Made by a program: the position numbers and the translations under genes | In this document: one piece after another, positions 41,181 through 43,553 of the stretch | How the letters are laid out: each line of letters opens with the position of its first letter | Position numbering within the stretch: position 1 is the stretch's first letter | DNA from: a bacterium | GTDB lineage: Bacteria; CG2-30-53-67 | Length of the DNA: 43,553 nucleotides | Assembly: GCA_024277725.1 (NCBI GenBank) | Contig: JAJRUP010000138.1 | Location: 1-43,553 of the forward strand | Reading direction: 5' to 3' | The notes under the pieces: generated by a model | The model's input: only the letters and a program-made list of their open reading frames with translations | Database searches by the model: none | Told to the model about the DNA's origin: nothing

Positions 41181-41423
41181 ATGAGCGATCCTTTCGACAT
41201 TCAACGTATAGGCCCACCGACAACGGATGGAATCCCCCGGACATCGAAAAAACACACCGGGATCCAAAAGCAGGATATTGCGACGGAATCCACCCCTGAT
41301 GCGGCCAAAAGACTTGAAAAAAAGAACCGCAGGGAAGGGAATCATAAAGAGCGAAAGACCAAAGACACCCCCGAGGATTCCGAAGACCGGGAGAACGAAG
41401 GGGTGATTGATATCGTTATTTAA
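41181..41423 (+). CDS. Small hydrophilic protein of unknown function (80 aa)
   Basis: I do not recognise this protein. It is 80 aa, very rich in Lys, Glu, Asp, Arg and Pro, probably disordered, with a hydrophobic C-terminal end GVIDIVI. It has no cysteine, signal peptide or membrane segment. The ATG follows GGGGAGAAAG and lies 30 bp after the HD-GYP gene, so it is probably the last gene of the chemotaxis operon. Codon use looks like that of its neighbours, and the frame is supported by a good ribosome site, but a chance frame is possible. Confidence 0.6.
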   Translation: MSDPFDIQRIGPPTTDGIPRTSKKHTGIQKQDIATESTPDAAKRLEKKNRREGNHKERKTKDTPEDSEDRENEGVIDIVI

Positions 41424-41505
41424 TGAAGGTCCTCACGACAGTTCTCCATCCGCGTTTTCTCCGAACATAAATAATCAGGAAGAATTCATCGATAATTCAA
41501 TGGGT

Positions 41506-41684
41506 TCGTGGAAATAAAGCGGCCCCTTTGCGTGCAATGCACAGGCAGGCCTTCGAGTGCTGCAGGACGGCCTCAAGGCCCTCGGCCGGGGCGTCTTCCC
41601 TGTGGCATGGCGCAGGGAATGAAACGATGATGACTCCAGCCTGCAACTCTCTCGGTACGTCGCTGCGTTTCCAAACAGGACCAC
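41506..41684. repeat. Dispersed repeat family B, copy 3 (longer, opposite orientation)
   Basis: Read on the minus strand, the left end (GGTCCTGTTTGGAAACG, then ACCGAGAG) matches copy 2 (GGCCTGTTCGTAAATACG, then ACCGAGAA) and the right end (GCACGCAAAG-GGCCGC-ATTTCC) matches GCACGCAGAC-GGCCGC-ATTTAC. The middle is about 60 bp longer than in copy 2. Borders are approximate and the match is imperfect. Confidence 0.55.
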
Positions 41685-41715
41685 TTAAGTTTGTCATGCA
41701 CTAACGTAAAAGAGC

Positions 41716-41742
41716 TTGACAAGTTACTTTTAAGGTTATAAT
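41716..41742 (+). promoter_or_regulatory. Sigma-70 type promoter for zapB-zapA
   Basis: TTGACA at 41716-41721 and TATAAT at 41737-41742 are both perfect. The spacer is 15 bases, shorter than the ideal 17; TAATAT two bases on gives a spacer of 17. An AT-rich stretch follows. It lies 42 bp upstream of the ZapB-like start codon. Confidence 0.7.
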
Positions 41743-41784
41743 ATAAAAAAAAATTGTAACCATAAGAAAAATTGGGGATTTTAG

Positions 41785-42111
41785 ATGACGCAGGTCGATC
41801 TGGATAGTTTGGATCGAAAGATTCATGAAGCCATTCAAGTTATCGCTGCACTGCGGGAGGATAATGTTGCACTGAAAAAGCAGCTTCGGGATCTTGAGGC
41901 AGCCGTCCGGAAGGAAGAGGGGAGAGGGAAGGTTGACGCCGAAACCACGGAACAACTGAAAAAGATGAAAGAAGAGTGGAAGCGCATGAAAAGTGAACGC
42001 ACGACGATCCGGAAGAAGGTGCGGAGTGCTTTGAGAAAGTTGGAAGGGATTAAAGTAAAGGGGAAAAAGACGGAAAAAGTACAGCAGGATCTCTTTGGAA
42101 GCGATTCGTAA
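41785..42111 (+). CDS. ZapB-like coiled-coil protein
   Basis: This 108-aa protein is a charged coiled coil (LDRKIHEAIQVIAALREDNVALKKQLRDLEAAV; later EQLKKMKEEWKRMKSERTTIRKKVRSALRKLEGI), with no membrane segment. Small coiled-coil proteins directly upstream of zapA are usually annotated as ZapB-like division factors that support the FtsZ ring. Sequence identity to the enteric ZapB cannot be judged by eye. The end, QQDLFGSDS, has the QxxLF-type short motif that in other proteins binds the DNA sliding clamp; this could be chance. It starts the operon after a near-consensus promoter. Confidence 0.78.
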   Translation: MTQVDLDSLDRKIHEAIQVIAALREDNVALKKQLRDLEAAVRKEEGRGKVDAETTEQLKKMKEEWKRMKSERTTIRKKVRSALRKLEGIKVKGKKTEKVQQDLFGSDS

Positions 42112-42136
42112 ATGTCCGGTTGGAAAGGGGCTGAAG

Positions 42137-42421
42137 ATGGCGACCCAGGTTAATGTAAAAATCTTCGGACAGGAATTCACCATCAAGGGAGAAGACTCAC
42201 CGGAATATGTGGAGAGTCTGGCCGAGTTCGTCGATAAAAAGATGCGGGAAGTCGCCTCCGCCTCTTCCGTGATTACCTCTCATAAGGTGACCATTCTCAC
42301 GGCAATCAATATCGCCGATGAACTCTTTCGATTACGCAAAGAGTTGGAAGAGAATCAGAAAAATCTGGCGGAGCGGTCCTCCGAATGGCTGACGTTGCTT
42401 GATCAGGCCGTGAAAGAATGA
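42137..42421 (+). CDS. zapA: Cell division protein ZapA
   Basis: ZapA crosslinks FtsZ protofilaments at the division ring. The 94-aa product has the family features: VNVKIFGQEFTIKGEDSPEYVESLAEFVDKKM at the N-terminus and a long C-terminal coiled coil (VTILTAINIADELFRLRKELEENQ). I start at ATG 42137 behind AAAGGGG; the frame open from 42095 overlaps the ZapB-like gene and adds residues without homology. A 6S RNA gene follows, an arrangement known from many proteobacteria. Confidence 0.93.
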   Translation: MATQVNVKIFGQEFTIKGEDSPEYVESLAEFVDKKMREVASASSVITSHKVTILTAINIADELFRLRKELEENQKNLAERSSEWLTLLDQAVKE

Positions 42422-42452
42422 TTTTACGATGATTGCCGAATTGCTTCCAGCC

Positions 42453-42495
42453 TGCCCTGATGCCCGAACAGGGCGACCTGCCTGCGGCAGGCAGG
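42453..42495. repeat. Two inverted repeats after zapA
   Basis: GCCCTG (42454-42459) pairs with CAGGGC (42469-42474), and a perfect palindrome, CCTGCCTGC-G-GCAGGCAGG, spans 42477-42495. No T-run follows either. They separate zapA from the 6S promoter and may end or attenuate the zapA transcript, or be a dispersed palindrome. Confidence 0.55.
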
Positions 42496-42515
42496 TAGAA
42501 ACAATCTTTTCGTTA

Positions 42516-42545
42516 TTGACTTCCCCCGATTTCCTGCTGTATAGT
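42516..42545 (+). promoter_or_regulatory. Sigma-70 promoter of the 6S RNA gene
   Basis: TTGACT (42516-42521), an 18-base spacer and TATAGT (42540-42545) form a good promoter. The predicted transcript start is near 42551-42553, immediately before the 6S RNA 5' strand. Confidence 0.75.
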
Positions 42546-42551
42546 ACCGAC

Positions 42552-42750
42552 TGAGAAGACAGACAATGGTTCCCTGCCTTGCAGGTGATGACCGACGTGT
42601 TTTGAGCCAACACATATTTGAATGGGATCTATGTTCGAAAGATGGTGTGCACGCCCTGGTAACAGGGAAGCCTAAAATCTTTGACGGGATACCCACCTGA
42701 TTTTTCAGGTTCAAATAATTTCGGTCACACGGTAAGGCGGGGGCATTTGT
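42552..42750 (+). ncRNA. ssrS: 6S RNA
   Basis: 6S RNA binds the sigma-70 polymerase holoenzyme by imitating an open promoter. The most telling part is 42664-42735: GGGAAGCCTAAAATCT, TTGACGGGATACCCACC, the hairpin ACCTGA-TTTT-TCAGGT (42695-42710) and TTTCGGTCACACGG, which follow the conserved 3' half of proteobacterial 6S RNA (GAAGCCTTAAAACTG... in Escherichia coli). The ends pair: CTGCCTTGC (42574-42582) with GTAAGGCGG (42732-42740), extended by ACAATG and CATTTGT. A small hairpin CCCTG-GTAA-CAGGG (42654-42667) lies between. Location after zapA is the usual one. The exact 5' and 3' ends are estimates. Confidence 0.88.
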
Positions 42751-43235
42751 ATATAGATACCTTGAATGCGTTATACAATCTACCGGAAAGGGAACAACAC
42801 GAATCATTCAACCATCGAAACCGGTCATTTCCTTGATCCGGAAGAAGATGGTCACTCAACAGCAGACGTTGGATAGGATATTGAAGGGGTTTATTGACAA
42901 CGATAGAAAAAGGTTTTCATCTCCGTGAAAAGACGGTTTTACTGTTTTATAAGTTTTGTTTTGTATTTTATGGGGTGGCCCTTGATCTGACGGGAAAGAA
43001 AGGGGCGGCGTTTTCGCAGCGCCCGGTCCATGGAAGTTAAGGGCTTTCCCGTTCTCCTTCAATCTTCTTGGCTTCTTATCCTCCCTGCGTACGGGGATTT
43101 TCGAGGTCTTTTTCCAGACCGGAAGGTTTCCGCATTTCGAGTATTTCCTTTTCCCTGTTTTGTCCGTAGATTGTTCCCTGACGCCTCCTGACGGTTGCAG
43201 CAATGTTCCAATGCGTTGGAACGATGGGATCACGG
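42751..43235 (+). other. About 0.48 kb without a convincing gene, between 6S RNA and rarA
   Basis: I see no supported gene, tRNA or known riboswitch. The first half is AT-richer. A nested inverted structure lies at 42991-43051: CGGGAAAG (42991-42998) with CTTTCCCG (43044-43051) enclosing a GC hairpin around 43002-43024. Minus-strand frames of 125 and 64 codons cross the region but lack family features. Confidence 0.5.
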
Positions 43236-43553
43236 ATGGATCTTTTCCCTGAGCATGAGAAGCGCGTCAAAAATGCCCCCTTGGCATGGCGAATGCGTCC
43301 CCTTACCTTTGAAGAGTTTGAAGGTCAGTCGCACCTTGTGGCTGCGGGCAAACCCCTCCGGCAGGCGATAGAAGATGACCGGATCTCCTCCCTGATCCTT
43401 TATGGACCGCCAGGGACGGGGAAAACCGCCCTGGCCCATCTGATTGCCCGGCGGACAGGCAGGGCCTTCCGAACCTTGAATGCCGTCACGGCCGGTGTGA
43501 GCGAGATCCGTAAGGTGGTCGCCCAGGCCGGGGAGAGTTTCGGGACCGGTATG
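43236..43553 (+). CDS. rarA: Replication-associated recombination protein RarA, 5' part (cut by window end)
   Basis: RarA (MgsA) is an AAA+ ATPase related to clamp loaders that acts at stalled replication forks. The 106 visible codons contain the family start (PLAWRMRPLTFEEFEGQSHL), the Walker A GPPGTGKT at residues 57-64 in LILYGPPGTGKTALAHLIA, and the VTAGVSEIRKVV block typical of RarA rather than RuvB. The first residues MDLFPEH resemble other RarA N-termini, so ATG 43236 is preferred; ATG 43224 in the same frame is possible. The gene runs off the right edge. No clear promoter is seen. Confidence 0.92.
   Translation, partial: MDLFPEHEKRVKNAPLAWRMRPLTFEEFEGQSHLVAAGKPLRQAIEDDRISSLILYGPPGTGKTALAHLIARRTGRAFRTLNAVTAGVSEIRKVVAQAGESFGTGM

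Larger units (their letters stand above)
41424..41784 (+). other. 361-bp gap: repeat B copy 3 and the zapB promoter
   Basis: No convincing gene is present. The first 80 bases are AT-rich and lack a clear terminator. Repeat family B copy 3 takes about 41506-41684, and a housekeeping promoter follows at 41716-41742. Confidence 0.6.

Noticed and set aside
42424-42807. 127-codon minus-strand frame over the 6S RNA
   Set aside because: It is antisense to a structured RNA and has no protein family features.
42856-43270. Minus-strand frames of 125 and 64 codons before rarA
   Set aside because: No motif or good ribosome site; possibly decayed sequence, but I cannot support a gene.
1-43553. CRISPR arrays, prophage, transposase genes or tRNAs
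   Set aside because: I looked for regularly spaced repeats, integrase/transposase motifs and cloverleaf sequences and found none.

Overview
This window is almost entirely one flagellar and chemotaxis gene cluster, all on the + strand, followed by a small zapB-zapA-6S RNA-rarA locus at the right end. By eye the GC content is moderate to slightly high. Several features resemble Deltaproteobacteria/Desulfobacterota and some neighbouring phyla: a sigma-54 type flagellar regulator pair (FlrB/FlrC-like), the order flgBC-fliEFGHIJ-(MotE)-fliK-flgD-flgE, motAB-fliLMNOPQR-flhBAFG-fliA, a HEAT-repeat protein beside cheR, and 6S RNA just after zapA. The phylum is an inference; no marker gene was compared.

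Layout. 1-222 is non-coding and holds a dispersed repeat (family A). 262-5067 encodes an exported TPR protein, a soluble PAS histidine kinase and an NtrC-type regulator. A good -24/-12 (sigma-54) promoter at 5231-5246 then starts the hook-basal-body operon (flgB to flgE, 5305-16896), which ends at a strong intrinsic terminator (16905-16934). A second sigma-54 promoter (17174-17189) precedes motA and a long run of stator, switch, export and regulatory genes (motAB, fliLMNOPQR, flhBAFG, fliA; 17258-29606). After a 370-bp gap with a second family A repeat comes the chemotaxis operon (29977-41423): HEAT protein, CheR, two CheY-type receivers, CheA, CheB, a chemoreceptor, an HDOD protein, a MerR-like protein with a Cys-rich tail, CheW, an HD-GYP phosphodiesterase and a small unknown protein. 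Past a family B repeat, a housekeeping-type promoter drives zapB-like and zapA. A 6S RNA with its own promoter follows, then about 0.5 kb without a convincing gene, then the 5' part of rarA, cut by the window edge.

How it works together. FlrB/FlrC probably activate sigma-54 polymerase at the flgB and motA promoters. These make the basal body, export gate, hook, stator and C-ring, and also FlhF/FlhG (polar placement and number) and FliA (sigma-28 for late genes). Flagellin, FlgK/L, FliD, FlgM and the rod/ring genes flgA, F, G, H, I are not here, so at least one more flagellar locus must exist elsewhere. The che operon supplies the signalling core for the FliM/FliN switch.

Most unusual points: two genes (a MotE-like gene after fliJ and the HEAT-repeat gene before cheR) are each split by one in-frame stop (TAG, TAA) at a place where glutamine would fit. 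Three families of dispersed non-coding repeats sit in gaps of otherwise tight operons. The hook protein carries a flagellin/FliD-like insertion. The MerR-like protein has nine cysteines in its C-terminal half. I saw no CRISPR array, prophage, transposase or tRNA, and nothing I would call a wholly new system.
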